Source of the DNA: an uncultured Ectothiorhodospiraceae bacterium
GTDB lineage: Bacteria; Pseudomonadota; Gammaproteobacteria; UBA9214
DNA length: 64,000 bases
Direction: 5' to 3'
NCBI GenBank assembly: GCA_947259415.1
Contig: CAMYMI010000006.1
Span: 138,217 to 202,216, forward strand
Part shown: in pieces, positions 18,940 through 30,510 of the stretch
Numbering within the stretch: the first letter of the stretch is position 1
How the letters are laid out: each line of letters opens with the position of its first letter
Notes under the pieces: generated by a model
Told to the model about the DNA's origin: nothing
The model's input: the letters and a program-made list of their open reading frames with translations, nothing else
Database searches by the model: none
Position numbers and translations under genes: made by a program

Positions 18940-18964
18940 GCCCGTTCCAACGGGCTTTTTTCTT
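18940..18964 (+). terminator. Terminator-like hairpin in the ilvB leader
   Basis: GCCCGT and ACGGGC pair (18940-18945 with 18950-18955) and are followed at once by six T residues. This is the form of an intrinsic terminator, yet it lies 36 bases before the ilvB start and downstream of the divergent upstream gene. It is therefore most likely an attenuator in the ilvB leader. I do not see a convincing leader peptide. Confidence 0.55.
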
Positions 18965-19000
18965 GGCACCAACACAGCGGGGGATAGATCACAGGAGACC

Positions 19001-20701
19001 ATGCGGGTGGAACTGACTGGCGCGGAAATATTTGTCCATTCGTTACGGGACGAGGGGGTAGATATTATTTTCGGCTACCCCGGCGGTGCCGTATTGCACA
19101 TCTATGACGCCCTGTACAACCAGGACAAGATACAGCACATCCTGACGCGTCATGAGCAGGGAGCCACCCATGCGGCCGACGGCTATGCACGCTCCACCGG
19201 CAAGCCGGGTGTCGTACTGGTGACATCCGGTCCCGGTGCGACCAACGCGGTGACCGGTATTGCCACTGCCTACATGGACTCCGTACCCCTGGTGGTGTTC
19301 ACCGGCCAGGTGCCCACGCACCTCATCGGCAATGATGCCTTCCAGGAGGCCGACAACATCGGCATCACCCGACCCTGCGTCAAACACAATTTTCTGGTCA
19401 AGGACGTCAGGGACCTGGCTGAAACCATCAAGAAGGCCTTTTATGTTGCAACCACGGGGCGTCCCGGCCCGGTGGTCGTGGACATTCCCAAGGATATAAC
19501 GGCGCAAAAGACGGAATATCACTATCCTGACAAGGTCAGCATGCGCTCCTACAATCCGGTGCATGTGGGCCATGCCGGCCAGATCAAGCGTGCGATCAAG
19601 CTGATGCTCAAGGCCAAGCGCCCGATGCTCTATACGGGGGGCGGTGTCATCCTCGGCAATGCTGCCGGGTCGCTTACCGAACTGGCCCGATTGCTGGGCT
19701 TCCCGGTCACCAATACCCTGATGGGCCTGGGCGCCTACCCGGCAACCGACCGGCAGTTCGTCGGCATGCTTGGCATGCACGGGACCTACGAGGCAAATAT
19801 GGCCATGCACCACTGTGATGTCCTGATTGCCATCGGCGCCCGGTTTGATGACCGGGTGACCGGCAATATCGAGAAGTTCTGTCCCAATGCAAGGATTGTG
19901 CACGTGGACATCGATCCCTCGAGTATTTCCAAGAACGTCAAGGTGGACGTGCCGATCGTCGGTTGTGTGGACAATGTTCTCAAGGCCATGGTCAAGCTCA
20001 TCAAGGGCAGCAAGCAGCGACCGGATGAAACCACGCTCAAGGACTGGTGGCAACAGATCGAGGACTGGCGCTCGAAGGACTGCCTGAAATACGACCGCGA
20101 CAGCGACCTGATCAAGCCGCAATATGTACTGGATACCCTCTACAAGGTCACCAACGGAGATGCCTTCGTGACCTCGGACGTTGGCCAGCACCAGATGTGG
20201 GCTGCGCAGTTCTACAAGTTCGATAAACCGCGGCGCTGGATCAATTCCGGCGGACTGGGGACGATGGGGTTCGGGCTGCCGGCAGCAATGGGCGTGCAAC
20301 TGGCGCATCGCGATGAGACGGTTGTGTGTGTAACCGGCGAGGGCAGCATCCAGATGTGCATTCAGGAACTCTCGACCTGCAACCAGTATGCGTTGCCACT
20401 CAAGATCGTGAACCTCAATAACCGCTACCTGGGTATGGTGCGCCAGTGGCAGGAGTTCTTCTACCAGGGTCGTTATGCCATGTCCTATATGGAATCATTG
20501 CCTGATTTCGTGAAGCTGGCCGAGAGTTACGGGCATGTGGGGATGCAGATTGACAAGCCGGGCGACGTCGAGTCGGCCCTGAAAGAGGCCATGGCCCTCA
20601 AGGACCGGCTGGTCTTCATGGACTTTATTACCGACCAGGCAGAGAATGTCTATCCGATGATCCCGGCAGGTGGCGGCCAGAACGAGATGATACTGGTATG
20701 A
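19001..20701 (+). CDS. ilvB: Acetolactate synthase, large subunit
   Basis: TPP- and FAD-dependent enzyme that joins pyruvate with pyruvate or 2-oxobutyrate, the first common step of branched-chain amino-acid synthesis. It is 566 residues. The catalytic Glu is in [15 protein letters not shown], and the TPP/magnesium motif begins at [11 protein letters not shown]. The ATG at 19001 follows AGGAGA closely; the open frame begins 84 bases earlier but lacks homology there and crosses the terminator-like hairpin. It overlaps ilvN by four bases. The symbol could equally be ilvI or ilvG. Confidence 0.96.
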   Translation: MRVELTGAEIFVHSLRDEGVDIIFGYPGGAVLHIYDALYNQDKIQHILTRHEQGATHAADGYARSTGKPGVVLVTSGPGATNAVTGIATAYMDSVPLVVFTGQVPTHLIGNDAFQEADNIGITRPCVKHNFLVKDVRDLAETIKKAFYVATTGRPGPVVVDIPKDITAQKTEYHYPDKVSMRSYNPVHVGHAGQIKRAIKLMLKAKRPMLYTGGGVILGNAAGSLTELARLLGFPVTNTLMGLGAYPATDRQFVGMLGMHGTYEANMAMHHCDVLIAIGARFDDRVTGNIEKFCPNARIVHVDIDPSSISKNVKVDVPIVGCVDNVLKAMVKLIKGSKQRPDETTLKDWWQQIEDWRSKDCLKYDRDSDLIKPQYVLDTLYKVTNGDAFVTSDVGQHQMWAAQFYKFDKPRRWINSGGLGTMGFGLPAAMGVQLAHRDETVVCVTGEGSIQMCIQELSTCNQYALPLKIVNLNNRYLGMVRQWQEFFYQGRYAMSYMESLPDFVKLAESYGHVGMQIDKPGDVESALKEAMALKDRLVFMDFITDQAENVYPMIPAGGGQNEMILV

Positions 20702-21189
20702 GGCACATCATCTCGATACTGATGGAAAACGAGGCGGGGGCCCTGTCGCGGGTGGCCGGACTTTTTTCGGCCCGCGGTTACAACATCGAGTCGCTGACCG
20801 TGGCGCCGACCGAGGATCCCTCGTTGTCGCGGATGACGCTGGTCACGCGTGGCACCGACGAGATCATCGAGCAGATCACCAAGCAGCTCAACAAGCTGAT
20901 CGACGTGGTCAAGCTTATGGATATGACCGATGGCCCGCATATCGAGCGCGAGATGATGTTGACCAAGGTGCGCGCGGAGGCTCACGGGCGCGAGGAACTG
21001 AAACGGGTTTCCGATATCTTCCGGGGCCGCATCATCGATGTCACCGACAAGACCTATACGATTGAACTGACCGGTACCGGCGACAAGCTGGATGCCTTTC
21101 TGCTGGCGCTGGACCGGGCACTGATCATCGAGGTTGTGCGTTCAGGGGTTTCGGGAATCGCCCGGGGTGAACGGGCGCTGAAGCTCTGA
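20698..21189 (+). CDS. ilvN: Acetolactate synthase, small regulatory subunit
   Basis: 163 residues with an N-terminal ACT domain ([19 protein letters not shown]) that binds valine for feedback inhibition, and the C-terminal domain of the IlvH/IlvN family. The ATGA overlap with ilvB suggests coupled translation. The length fits IlvH (163) better than the short E. coli IlvN (96), so ilvH is an equally good name. Confidence 0.95.
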   Translation: MRHIISILMENEAGALSRVAGLFSARGYNIESLTVAPTEDPSLSRMTLVTRGTDEIIEQITKQLNKLIDVVKLMDMTDGPHIEREMMLTKVRAEAHGREELKRVSDIFRGRIIDVTDKTYTIELTGTGDKLDAFLLALDRALIIEVVRSGVSGIARGERALKL

Positions 21190-22284
<1,095 letters not shown>

Positions 22285-22349
22285 TCATCGGCACATCCTC
22301 CGATGGCTGTCCTGAATCGTGTAGTTGACTGAAACCCGGTGCACGGTTA

Positions 22350-22961
22350 ATGAGCCGTTATCCTGTCATTGCCAGGGAAGGGATATTGCCCTTGCTGGCC
22401 AGCGTCCTGGCGGCGGTGCTGGTGCTGAATTTTGTCGGTTTCTACCAGTCCCTGGTCTTGTGGGCGATCTGCCTGTTGCTGCTCGTTGTTTTCAGGGACC
22501 CCGTGCGCGAGGTACCATCTGTTCCACAGGCTGTTGTCTGTCCAGCGGACGGCAGGATCACCTCCATCGGCACGGCCCATGATCCCTACCTCAACCGCTC
22601 CAGCACCAAGGTAACCATGCAGATGAACCCCTACGGGGCCTATTCCACGCGCAGCCCTGTCGAAGGCAAGGTACTGGAGCCGCCAGGCAATCCAGCTAAT
22701 CCCCGTGCGCCGCACGGAGTCTGGCTGCAGACCGACGAGGGCGATAACGTGGTGCTGGTGATGAACCGCGGGCCGCTGAATAATGCACCGAAGTGCTATG
22801 TGCGTTTCGGTGAGCGTGTCGGCCAGGGACAGCGCTGCGGTTTCATCCACCTGGGAGCACAGATTGATCTCTATCTTCCGGAGTCGTGCCGTACCGATGT
22901 GTCGCCCGGTGACTGGGTAAAAAGTGGATCGGACGTCATTGGAAAATTTATACACACCTGA
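22350..22961 (+). CDS. Psd-like protein lacking the pyruvoyl serine
   Basis: A 203-residue protein of the short (archaeal/rhizobial type) phosphatidylserine decarboxylase family. It has an N-terminal membrane segment (about 12-47) and the CPADGRI motif with the conserved Asp. Active members cleave themselves at a Gly-Ser pair (FGSRxDxYLP) to form the pyruvoyl cofactor; here that site reads HLGAQIDLYLP, so Ser is Ala. The self-cleavage His before NRAPVxG is also replaced (PYGAYSTRSPVEG). Both changes are clear in the DNA. It lies four bases before pssA. It looks like a pseudoenzyme or one with a new role. Confidence 0.8.
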   Translation: MSRYPVIAREGILPLLASVLAAVLVLNFVGFYQSLVLWAICLLLLVVFRDPVREVPSVPQAVVCPADGRITSIGTAHDPYLNRSSTKVTMQMNPYGAYSTRSPVEGKVLEPPGNPANPRAPHGVWLQTDEGDNVVLVMNRGPLNNAPKCYVRFGERVGQGQRCGFIHLGAQIDLYLPESCRTDVSPGDWVKSGSDVIGKFIHT

Positions 22962-22965
22962 TGAC

Positions 22966-23754
22966 ATGACAAACACGCAGCCAGCCGACCAGGACAGTAA
23001 AGAGCAGAAGTCGCGGCGGGGTATTTATCTGCTTCCCAATATGATTACCACGGCCGGCCTGTTCGCCGGGTTCTATGCCATCGTGGCGGCCATGGGCGAG
23101 CGTTACGAGGCCGCTGCCGTGGCCATCTTCGTGGCCATGATCATGGACGGCATCGACGGACGTGTTGCCCGCCTTACGCACACCCAGAGTGATTTCGGCG
23201 TGGAATACGACAGTCTGTCCGACATGGTCTGCTTCGGACTGGCGCCGGCGCTGGTGATGTATGAATGGTCACTGCAGGCCATGATCAGTATCGGCTGGGC
23301 CAAGCTCGGCTGGTTGTCCGCGTTTATCTATACCGCGGGTGCGGCCCTGCGCCTGGCACGCTTCAATGCACAGGCTGCCAGCGCCGAGAAACGCTACTTC
23401 AAGGGGCTGCCGAGCCCGTCGTCGGCCGGTGTTATGGCGGGACTGGTCTGGGTCGGTGCTGACCTCGGGATAGCGGGCGAACAGGTCGTCTATCTCACCT
23501 TTGTCTTGACCATCCTCATGGGCGGCCTGATGGTCAGTAATATCAGTTACTACAGTTTCAAGGAGTTCGATTTCAAGAACCGGGTGCCGTTTGTAGCCAT
23601 GTTGCTGGTGGTACTGGTCTATGTATTCGCCTCCATCGACCCACCCAAGGTCCTGTTTGCCGGCTTTTTGCTCTATGCCTTGTCGGGCCCCGTGCTGACC
23701 GTGTTGCGCCGCCGGCGCAAGCATGCCACGCAGGACAAGGATGTCAGTCCATGA
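22966..23754 (+). CDS. pssA: CDP-diacylglycerol-serine O-phosphatidyltransferase
   Basis: Integral membrane enzyme of 262 residues that makes phosphatidylserine. The CDP-alcohol phosphatidyltransferase motif DGxxxR-x(n)-GxxxDxxxD is seen in DGIDGRVARL and FGVEYDSLSD. About six to eight hydrophobic segments follow. The ATG at 22966 lies just after the Psd-like stop; the open frame starts upstream inside that gene. Normally a real decarboxylase would turn its product into phosphatidylethanolamine; see the Psd-like neighbour. Confidence 0.94.
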   Translation: MTNTQPADQDSKEQKSRRGIYLLPNMITTAGLFAGFYAIVAAMGERYEAAAVAIFVAMIMDGIDGRVARLTHTQSDFGVEYDSLSDMVCFGLAPALVMYEWSLQAMISIGWAKLGWLSAFIYTAGAALRLARFNAQAASAEKRYFKGLPSPSSAGVMAGLVWVGADLGIAGEQVVYLTFVLTILMGGLMVSNISYYSFKEFDFKNRVPFVAMLLVVLVYVFASIDPPKVLFAGFLLYALSGPVLTVLRRRRKHATQDKDVSP

Positions 23755-23794
23755 CCCTTGGCATCGGCGAGGCTTTGTTTTATAGTTTTTGATA

Positions 23795-23899
23795 ATGAAC
23801 CAGTATCTCAACTCATCCGACCTCTCTATCCGGGCACTCCCCACGGAAGGCCCGGGCCTGCTGCCGTTTTTCCTGCGACTGCTGCCTTCGGGCAACTGA
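23795..23899 (+). CDS. Possible leucine-rich leader peptide of leuA
   Basis: A 34-codon reading frame in the 289-base gap before leuA. Its second half is leucine-rich (GLLPFFLRLLPSGN, with two CTG-CTG pairs). Downstream, CAGCGCC near 23955 can pair with either of two later GGCGCT(G) segments, which would allow alternative folding. There is no Shine-Dalgarno and no T-run, so transcription attenuation is only a possibility. Confidence 0.25.
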   Translation: MNQYLNSSDLSIRALPTEGPGLLPFFLRLLPSGN

Positions 23900-24043
23900 T
23901 ATCAAAACCTGGCGAGGTGACACGCAGACAGCAAGATTTCAGAAACCGGCACAGCGCCGGGCGCTTTGTTATGCTGGCGCTGGGGCTGACCGGACAAGCG
24001 GCTGAATCCCGGTGATTCGGTCGGATCCAGAACGGAGTCAGAC

Positions 24044-25591
24044 ATGAATGATGACAAGTTGATCATTTTCGATACCACCCTGCGTGACGGGGAGCAGAGC
24101 CCGGGCGCCTCCATGACGCGGGATGAAAAGGTGCGGATTGCCAAGGCGCTGGAGCGTATGCGGGTGGACGTAATCGAGGCCGGCTTCCCGATCGCCAGCC
24201 AGGGTGATTTCGAGGCCGTGCAGGCCGTCGCCGGTGCCGTTACGGAAACTACCGTCTGCGGGCTGGCGCGCGCCCTGGACAAGGACATCGACCGGGCGGG
24301 GGAGGCCCTGAAACCGGCCGCCTCTTCGCGCATCCATACGTTCATTGCCACCTCGCCGATTCACATGAAGATGAAGCTGCGCATGGAGCCCGATCAGGTC
24401 ATCACGCAGGCGGTGCATGCGGTCAAGCGCGCGCGTAATTTCACCGACAACATCGAATTTTCGCCCGAAGATGCCGGGCGCTCCGAGATCGACTTTCTCT
24501 GTCGGGTGATCGAGGCGGTCATCGATGCCGGTGCGACCACGGTCAATATCCCCGATACCGTTGGCTACAACCTGCCGCACCAGTTCGGGGAATTGATCCG
24601 TACCCTGATCGAGCGGGTGCCGAATTCGGACAAGGCAGTGTTTTCCGTGCATTGCCATAACGACCTTGGTCTTGCCGTGGGTAATTCGCTGTCGGCGGTC
24701 CTGAACGGGGCGCGCCAGGTGGAGTGCACCATCAATGGCCTGGGAGAACGGGCCGGCAATGCCGCACTCGAAGAGGTGGTCATGACGGTACAGACCCGGC
24801 AGGATGTCTTTCCCTGCCGGACCGGTCTGGATACCACCCAGATCGTACCGTGTTCACGGCTGGTGTCCGGCATCACCGGGTTTGCCGTGCAGCCCAACAA
24901 GGCCATTGTTGGTGCCAATGCCTTTGCCCATGAGTCCGGTATTCACCAGGACGGCGTGCTCAAGAGCCGTGAGACCTACGAGATCATGCGTGCCCAGGAC
25001 GTCGGCTGGTCAGCCAACCGGATCGTGCTCGGCAAGCATTCGGGGCGTAATGCGTTTCGCACCCGGCTCAAGGACCTCGATATCGAGTTCGAATCCGAAG
25101 AGGATCTGAACAAGGCGTTCACGCGCTTCAAGGATCTGGCCGACAAGAAACATGAGATCTTCGATGAAGACCTGCAGTCGCTGGTGACCGAATCCGGGTT
25201 GGAGGCAGAAAACGACTGGCTCAAGCTGGTGGCCCTCAGGGTCTGTTCCGAGACCGGCGAGGTGCCCGATGCGACGGTAACCCTTTGGGTCGACGGTGAG
25301 GAGCAACAGTCCGCGGCTGCCGGCAGCGGGCCCGTGGATGCCGCCTTCAAGGCAATCGAGGCACTGGTCAACAGTCATACCGAGTTGCAGCTGTATTCCG
25401 TCAACAACATCACCAGCGGAACGGATTCCCAGGGCGAGGTTACGGTGCGCCTGCAACGGGACGGTCATATCGTCAATGGGCAGGGGGCTGATACCGATAT
25501 CGTGATCGCTTCTGCCAAGGCTTATGTGAACGCGCTCAACAAGATCATCAGGCGTGAGGAACGGGCACATCCCCAGCTCGGGGATGTATGA
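24044..25591 (+). CDS. leuA: 2-isopropylmalate synthase
   Basis: Joins acetyl-CoA with 2-oxoisovalerate, the first committed step of leucine synthesis. It is 515 residues. The DRE-TIM barrel begins [15 protein letters not shown], has [13 protein letters not shown] for metal binding, and is followed by the LeuA dimerisation/allosteric domain (about 385-515) that binds leucine. A GGAGT site precedes the ATG. It continues the branched-chain amino-acid block of ilvBNC. Confidence 0.97.
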   Translation: MNDDKLIIFDTTLRDGEQSPGASMTRDEKVRIAKALERMRVDVIEAGFPIASQGDFEAVQAVAGAVTETTVCGLARALDKDIDRAGEALKPAASSRIHTFIATSPIHMKMKLRMEPDQVITQAVHAVKRARNFTDNIEFSPEDAGRSEIDFLCRVIEAVIDAGATTVNIPDTVGYNLPHQFGELIRTLIERVPNSDKAVFSVHCHNDLGLAVGNSLSAVLNGARQVECTINGLGERAGNAALEEVVMTVQTRQDVFPCRTGLDTTQIVPCSRLVSGITGFAVQPNKAIVGANAFAHESGIHQDGVLKSRETYEIMRAQDVGWSANRIVLGKHSGRNAFRTRLKDLDIEFESEEDLNKAFTRFKDLADKKHEIFDEDLQSLVTESGLEAENDWLKLVALRVCSETGEVPDATVTLWVDGEEQQSAAAGSGPVDAAFKAIEALVNSHTELQLYSVNNITSGTDSQGEVTVRLQRDGHIVNGQGADTDIVIASAKAYVNALNKIIRREERAHPQLGDV

Positions 25592-25615
25592 GCCCTGAGG
25601 CAGAGTTACGATAAG

Positions 25616-26338
25616 ATGGGAACCTCTTTGCACAGCGAGTACCTGCAGGCCATGGGCATCCAGCAATGGGTGCCGCGTATCCGTGGGGAGGCGGCCACAC
25701 CGGTGTCGGCAAAGACGCCCGTGGAAATTACACCAAGCCCTGAGATGTCCGGCGCGCAAGCTGGAGATAACGAAATTTTCTCGCTTGACTGGCCGACTCT
25801 GGAGGCACGTGTCTCCACTTGTGAACGCTGCACCCTGCATGCGACGCGTAACCGTACGGTATTCGGTGCCGGTGATCGGGCCGCGGACTGGCTGATAATC
25901 GGCGAGGCACCCGGAGCAGACGAGGATCGCCAGGGTGAACCGTTCGTGGGGCGTGCAGGCAAGTTGCTGACGGCTATGTTGCGGGCGGTTGGTTATCAGC
26001 GCAAACAGGTATATATCACGAATATACTCAAGTGCCGGCCGCCTCAGAATCGCGATCCATTACCCGATGAAGTGGCCTGTTGTCATGCCTATCTCGAACG
26101 CCAGATTGAGCTGGTCAATCCAAGGCTGATATTGGCCGTCGGCCGTATTGCGGCCCACAACCTTCTCGGGACCAATACCACAATTGGGCGCCTGCGTGGC
26201 ACCATTCACCATTATGGAAAAGACCGGATCCCACTGGTCGTGACCTATCACCCGGCCTACCTGCTACGCTCACCCCTTGAAAAACGCAAGGCCTGGGAAG
26301 ACCTGCAGCTGGCGCAGCAGGCTGCCAGTGGCGGGTAA
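25616..26338 (+). CDS. Family 4 uracil-DNA glycosylase
   Basis: Iron-sulfur uracil-DNA glycosylase that removes uracil from DNA. It is 240 residues with a variable 60-residue N terminus, then four candidate cluster cysteines (Cys69, Cys72, Cys140 and Cys155 or 156). The catalytic loop [17 protein letters not shown] and the C-terminal HPAYLLR motif are present. rimI follows directly, a common pairing. Confidence 0.92.
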   Translation: MGTSLHSEYLQAMGIQQWVPRIRGEAATPVSAKTPVEITPSPEMSGAQAGDNEIFSLDWPTLEARVSTCERCTLHATRNRTVFGAGDRAADWLIIGEAPGADEDRQGEPFVGRAGKLLTAMLRAVGYQRKQVYITNILKCRPPQNRDPLPDEVACCHAYLERQIELVNPRLILAVGRIAAHNLLGTNTTIGRLRGTIHHYGKDRIPLVVTYHPAYLLRSPLEKRKAWEDLQLAQQAASGG

Positions 26339-26362
26339 TTGCCGGGCCGTGTCTCCCCTGTC

Positions 26363-26827
26363 ATGAGCGCTATCCTGAAGGAACCTGCCTTGAACTTCCG
26401 GCCCATGCAGGAGGCGGACCTGACGGATGTCATCGAGATCGAGCGGCGCAGTTATCCCTATCCCTGGACGCGCACGATTTTCAGCGACTGTCTCCGGGCC
26501 GGTTATTCGTGCTGGGTCTGTGAGCGTCAGGGCATCATAGAAGGCTATGGCGTGCTCAGTGTCGCGGCCGGCGAATCACACCTCCTGAACCTGTGTGTAC
26601 GGCCGGAGACCCAACAACAAGGAATCGGTCGTAAGTTATTGAAATACTTCATATCTATTGCCCGCCGCCACGGGGCCGAGGTGATATTCCTGGAAGTGCG
26701 GCCATCCAACAAGGCGGCACTGGAACTGTACGGCAAGAGTGGCTTCAATGAACTGGGTGTGCGCAAGGACTACTATCCCGCAGCGATCGGGCGCGAGGAT
26801 GCGCTGATTCTGGCGCGTGTGTTGTAG
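26363..26827 (+). CDS. rimI: Ribosomal protein S18 alanine N-acetyltransferase
   Basis: GNAT acetyltransferase of 154 residues. The acetyl-CoA loop is RPETQQQGIGRKLL, and VRPSNKAALELYGKSGF is the typical RimI C-terminal half. The open frame begins with a TTG at 26339 immediately after the glycosylase stop; I prefer the ATG at 26363. Confidence 0.92.
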   Translation: MSAILKEPALNFRPMQEADLTDVIEIERRSYPYPWTRTIFSDCLRAGYSCWVCERQGIIEGYGVLSVAAGESHLLNLCVRPETQQQGIGRKLLKYFISIARRHGAEVIFLEVRPSNKAALELYGKSGFNELGVRKDYYPAAIGREDALILARVL

Positions 26828-26892
26828 GAAACGTATCCACCGGCATGTGTTAAAATAACCGGTTTCCCGAGTTGTAACACTTCCCGTTTGAC

Positions 26893-28479
26893 ATGAGCAG
26901 CCTGAAACACGAGGCGGCACGACGCCGCACCTTTGCAATTATCTCCCATCCCGATGCGGGGAAAACCACCCTGACGGAGAAGCTGCTGTTGTTCGGCGGC
27001 GCGATCCAGCTTGCCGGTACCGTAAAGGGTCGCAAGGCAGCACGGCACGCAACCTCGGACTGGATGGAACTGGAAAAGCAACGTGGTATCTCAGTGACAT
27101 CCTCGGTGATGCAGTTTCCCTATCGGGAGTGCATGGTCAACCTGCTCGATACTCCGGGCCATGAGGACTTCTCGGAAGACACCTACAGAACGCTGACCGC
27201 AGTCGATTCGGCCCTCATGGTCATCGATGTGGCCAAGGGTGTGGAAGCCCGTACCATCAAGCTGATGGAGGTATGCCGCCTGCGCACCACCCCGATCTTC
27301 ACCTTCATCAACAAGCTTGACCGCGAGGGACGCGAACCGATTGAACTGCTCGACGAGGTGGAAGATGTGCTCAAGATCCAGTGCGCACCGATCACCTGGC
27401 CCATCGGTATGGGCAAGCGTTTCAAGGGGGTCTATCACCTGGTCGATGACAGTGTGCACCTCTACACACCGGGCAAGGGCAGTGTGCGCCAGGATGTCAG
27501 TACGATTAAAGGGTTGGATAACCCTCTGCTGGACGAGGTGCTTGGTGATCAAGCCGGCGAACTGCGCGAGGAGATCGAGCTGGTCCAGGGGGCCAGCCAC
27601 AGTTTCGATCTGCAAGCGTACCTGCGGGGCGAGCTCTCACCCGTGTTCTTCGGATCGGCCATAAATAATTTCGGAGTGCAGGAGTTGCTGGACTATTTCG
27701 TCCACTACGCACCTGCACCCCAGCCACATGAAAACACCACGCGCACCGTCATGCCCGATGAAGAGAAATTCACCGGCTTTGTATTCAAGATCCAGGCGAA
27801 CATGGACCCTCAGCACCGCGATCGCATCGCCTTCCTGCGGGTATGTTCCGGCAGCTATAAAAAGGGCATGAAGATGCGCCATGTGCGTATCGGCCGCGAT
27901 GTGCAGGTAGCCAACGCCCTGACCTTCCTGGCCGCGGACCGCGGGCACGTCGAGGAGGCCTGGCCAGGGGATATTATCGGTTTGCACAACCACGGCACCA
28001 TCCGTATCGGTGATACCTTCACCCAGGGCGAGGAATTGAACTATACCGGCATCCCGAATTTTGCCCCGGAGCTGTTTCGTCGCGCCATTCTCAAGGATCC
28101 GCTGCGGATGAAAGCCCTGCAGAAAGGCCTGGGCCAGCTGTCCGAGGAGGGCGCGACCCAGTTGTTCCGTCCCTTCAAGAACAATGACCTGATACTCGGG
28201 GCGGTTGGGGTGTTGCAGTTCGATGTGGTCGCGCACCGGCTGCGGGACGAATACAAGGTGGATTGTGTGTTCGAGCCCGTAACTGTTGCCACGGCACGTT
28301 GGGTGGAATGCCCCGATGAAAAGATGCTGGAACGCTTCAGGGAAAAGGCCTATGAGAACCTGGCCCTGGACCAGGGCAGTGCGCTGGTCTATATCGCACC
28401 CACGCGGGTCAACCTGGAACTGTCGATGGAACGGTGGCCGGAAATTCGCTTCAATGCCACCCGGGAACACTCAGCCTAG
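26893..28479 (+). CDS. prfC: Peptide chain release factor 3
   Basis: Translational GTPase of 528 residues that recycles RF1 and RF2 from the ribosome. G1 is [14 protein letters not shown]3 is [16 protein letters not shown] and G4 is [10 protein letters not shown]. Length and sequence agree with E. coli RF3 (529). The last four bases overlap the convergent YcgN-like gene. Confidence 0.97.
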   Translation: MSSLKHEAARRRTFAIISHPDAGKTTLTEKLLLFGGAIQLAGTVKGRKAARHATSDWMELEKQRGISVTSSVMQFPYRECMVNLLDTPGHEDFSEDTYRTLTAVDSALMVIDVAKGVEARTIKLMEVCRLRTTPIFTFINKLDREGREPIELLDEVEDVLKIQCAPITWPIGMGKRFKGVYHLVDDSVHLYTPGKGSVRQDVSTIKGLDNPLLDEVLGDQAGELREEIELVQGASHSFDLQAYLRGELSPVFFGSAINNFGVQELLDYFVHYAPAPQPHENTTRTVMPDEEKFTGFVFKIQANMDPQHRDRIAFLRVCSGSYKKGMKMRHVRIGRDVQVANALTFLAADRGHVEEAWPGDIIGLHNHGTIRIGDTFTQGEELNYTGIPNFAPELFRRAILKDPLRMKALQKGLGQLSEEGATQLFRPFKNNDLILGAVGVLQFDVVAHRLRDEYKVDCVFEPVTVATARWVECPDEKMLERFREKAYENLALDQGSALVYIAPTRVNLELSMERWPEIRFNATREHSA

Positions 28480-28979
28480 AAGTCAATCCAGTGGATGACG
28501 TGGTACTCGAGCTGTTCCCCTGCAACGTCATTTTCGCTGGTGGTTTTCCCGCGCACTGAAATCCCGGCCTGGTGCACGGTTGCCGGGTCACCGGAGACCA
28601 GTGGATGCCACCATTCCAGTGGTTGGCCGTTTGCCAGGCGCCGATAGGCGCAGCTTGTCGGCAACCACTCGAACTGTCCGGTGTCATCTGCAGACAGGCG
28701 CAGGCAATCAGGAACAATATTAAGGCGATCCCGGTAGTTTGTGCAGCGGCAGGATACCTCGTCCAGCAGGCGGCATGCCACGTTGGTATAAAAGAACAGG
28801 CCCGTATCGACATCTTCCAGCTTGTGCAGGCAGCACCTGCCACAACCGTCGCAGAGCTGCTCCCACTCCTCGGCAGACATATCCCCGAGTGTTTTACTGT
28901 TCCAAAATGCTTCGGCTTCTGTAACCATAGTCACTGATGTGCAGTCCGTATTATGTGGATTATCCATGAATATGGGCAT
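28476..28979 (-). CDS. YcgN-family cysteine-cluster protein (UPF0260)
   Basis: A 167-residue protein rich in conserved cysteines ([31 protein letters not shown]), which suggests a bound zinc or iron-sulfur centre. It matches the UPF0260/YcgN family of unknown function. The start is uncertain: a shorter form beginning at 28928 (MVTEAEAFW) is equally possible. Confidence 0.85.
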   Translation of the reverse strand: MPIFMDNPHNTDCTSVTMVTEAEAFWNSKTLGDMSAEEWEQLCDGCGRCCLHKLEDVDTGLFFYTNVACRLLDEVSCRCTNYRDRLNIVPDCLRLSADDTGQFEWLPTSCAYRRLANGQPLEWWHPLVSGDPATVHQAGISVRGKTTSENDVAGEQLEYHVIHWIDF

Positions 28980-29026
28980 CCAATAAAACCAGTGGCTACA
29001 GGCTCATCTTCGCGATAACCGAAACC

Positions 29027-30271
29027 ATGCACCAGCAGCGCCAGAAATGGGGATGGGCCATGTACGACTGGGCCAATTCTGCCTTCGCGACCATCGTTAT
29101 AGCAGGATTCTTTCCGCTGTTTTTCAAGGAATACTGGAACACGGGTGTTGCTGTTACCGAGAGTACGTTCAGGCTGGGCCTGACTAATTCGCTGGCCAGC
29201 CTGCTGATCGTGTTGATGGCGCCGGTCCTGGGTGCAGTGGCGGACTATCTAGGTCGTCGCAAGGGCATGCTGCTGCTGTTTGCCGCGTTCGGGATCGTTA
29301 TGACCAGTGGCCTTTACCTGGTGGGGGAGGGCCAATGGCTGCTGGCCGCATTGTTATATGGATTGGCACTGATCGGATTCTCCGGTAGCAATATTTTCTA
29401 TGACTCACTATTGCCGTTCGTAAGTGACCGGGAGGAGGTCGACAAGACCTCGGCACTGGGATTCTCGCTGGGCTATCTTGGTGGTGGATTGTTGCTGGCA
29501 CTGAGCGTCCTTATGTCAATTTATCCAGGGACATTCGGTTTGGCAGATACCACTGCGGCTGTTCAGTTATCGTTTGTACTGGTCGCCATCTGGTGGCTGG
29601 TCTTTTCAATTCCTTTGATCCTGTATGTCCGTGAACCCGGGAACCATCCTCATGAGGTGACAGTGAAGGTGTTTTCTGTCGGATTCAAGAGGATCTGGGA
29701 GACCCTGCATGAGATCAGGCAGCTGCGTAATGCCTGGATATTTCTGCTCGCCTACTGGTTGTATATCGACGGTGTCGATACCATCGTACGCATGGCAGTC
29801 GACTACGGGTTGTCACTCGGATTCGATAAACAGGGGCTGATACTGGCGCTGCTGATTACTCAATTTACAGGATTCCCGGCCGCCTTGTTGTTCGGCCAAT
29901 TCGGCAGCCGCTATGGTCCCAGGGCAGGAATATATGTTGCGCTGCTGGTCTACGTGATGGTAACTGTCTGGGGCGCGATGATGGAAAGCGTCTGGGAATT
30001 CTACGTGCTGGCCTTTTCCATTGGATTGGCGCAGGGAGGTATACAGTCACTGAGCCGGTCCATGTACGCACGCATGATACCAGCGGGACGGACGGCGGAG
30101 TTTTTCGGTTTCTATAACATGATGGGGAAATTCGCGGCGATTCTCGGACCGTTACTGATGGGGATGGTCGGTGCCATGGCAGTCAATCCGCGCGCAGGGA
30201 TATTATCGCTTCTGGTATTGTTTGTGGGTGGCGGGCTCATGCTGTTAAAGGTTCGAACTGACCAGCCATAG
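29027..30271 (+). CDS. MFS permease of the UMF1/Atg22 family
   Basis: A 414-residue membrane protein with about twelve hydrophobic segments. It begins WGWAMYDWANSAFATIV, which is characteristic of the UMF1 (Atg22-like) major-facilitator branch, and has the cytoplasmic-loop motif GAVADYLGRRKG. Substrates of bacterial members are mostly unknown, although amino-acid export is known for the yeast relative. It is the last gene before the rpf region. Confidence 0.85.
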   Translation: MHQQRQKWGWAMYDWANSAFATIVIAGFFPLFFKEYWNTGVAVTESTFRLGLTNSLASLLIVLMAPVLGAVADYLGRRKGMLLLFAAFGIVMTSGLYLVGEGQWLLAALLYGLALIGFSGSNIFYDSLLPFVSDREEVDKTSALGFSLGYLGGGLLLALSVLMSIYPGTFGLADTTAAVQLSFVLVAIWWLVFSIPLILYVREPGNHPHEVTVKVFSVGFKRIWETLHEIRQLRNAWIFLLAYWLYIDGVDTIVRMAVDYGLSLGFDKQGLILALLITQFTGFPAALLFGQFGSRYGPRAGIYVALLVYVMVTVWGAMMESVWEFYVLAFSIGLAQGGIQSLSRSMYARMIPAGRTAEFFGFYNMMGKFAAILGPLLMGMVGAMAVNPRAGILSLLVLFVGGGLMLLKVRTDQP

Positions 30272-30408
30272 GTATATACAGGCTGTACGGTGGCTGCCAC
30301 CTGTCAAGAACTGACGGATCAATGAACAGCTGTGAGCACAACATATATAGTCGTCGGCAGCAAAACCACACAATATAAAGTGCTTTTCGGCGAAGCCAGT
30401 GTAACTGC

Positions 30409-30437
30409 TTGTTCTAAATAAATAATTAAGGTATAAG
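30409..30437 (+). promoter_or_regulatory. Candidate promoter of the rpfF-like gene
   Basis: TTGTTC (30409-30414) and TATAAG (30432-30437) are separated by exactly 17 bases in an AT-rich gap. The start would be near 30444. The leader then holds an 8-base inverted repeat (GTGTGTGC at 30442-30449, GCACACAC at 30477-30484). Confidence 0.5.
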
Positions 30438-30510
30438 CAGTGTGTGTGCAGAAACAATTAAACGACAACCAGACTAGCACACACCAATTTTCGGAGAGAG
30501 GAGTCGGGCG

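Noticed and set aside
18964..18978. A sigma-54-like match (TGGCAC with GG-N10-GC spacing) before ilvB
   Set aside because: The -12 half is poor (CAGC rather than TTGC), and the start would fall about 10 bases before the ilvB codon, leaving no proper leader.
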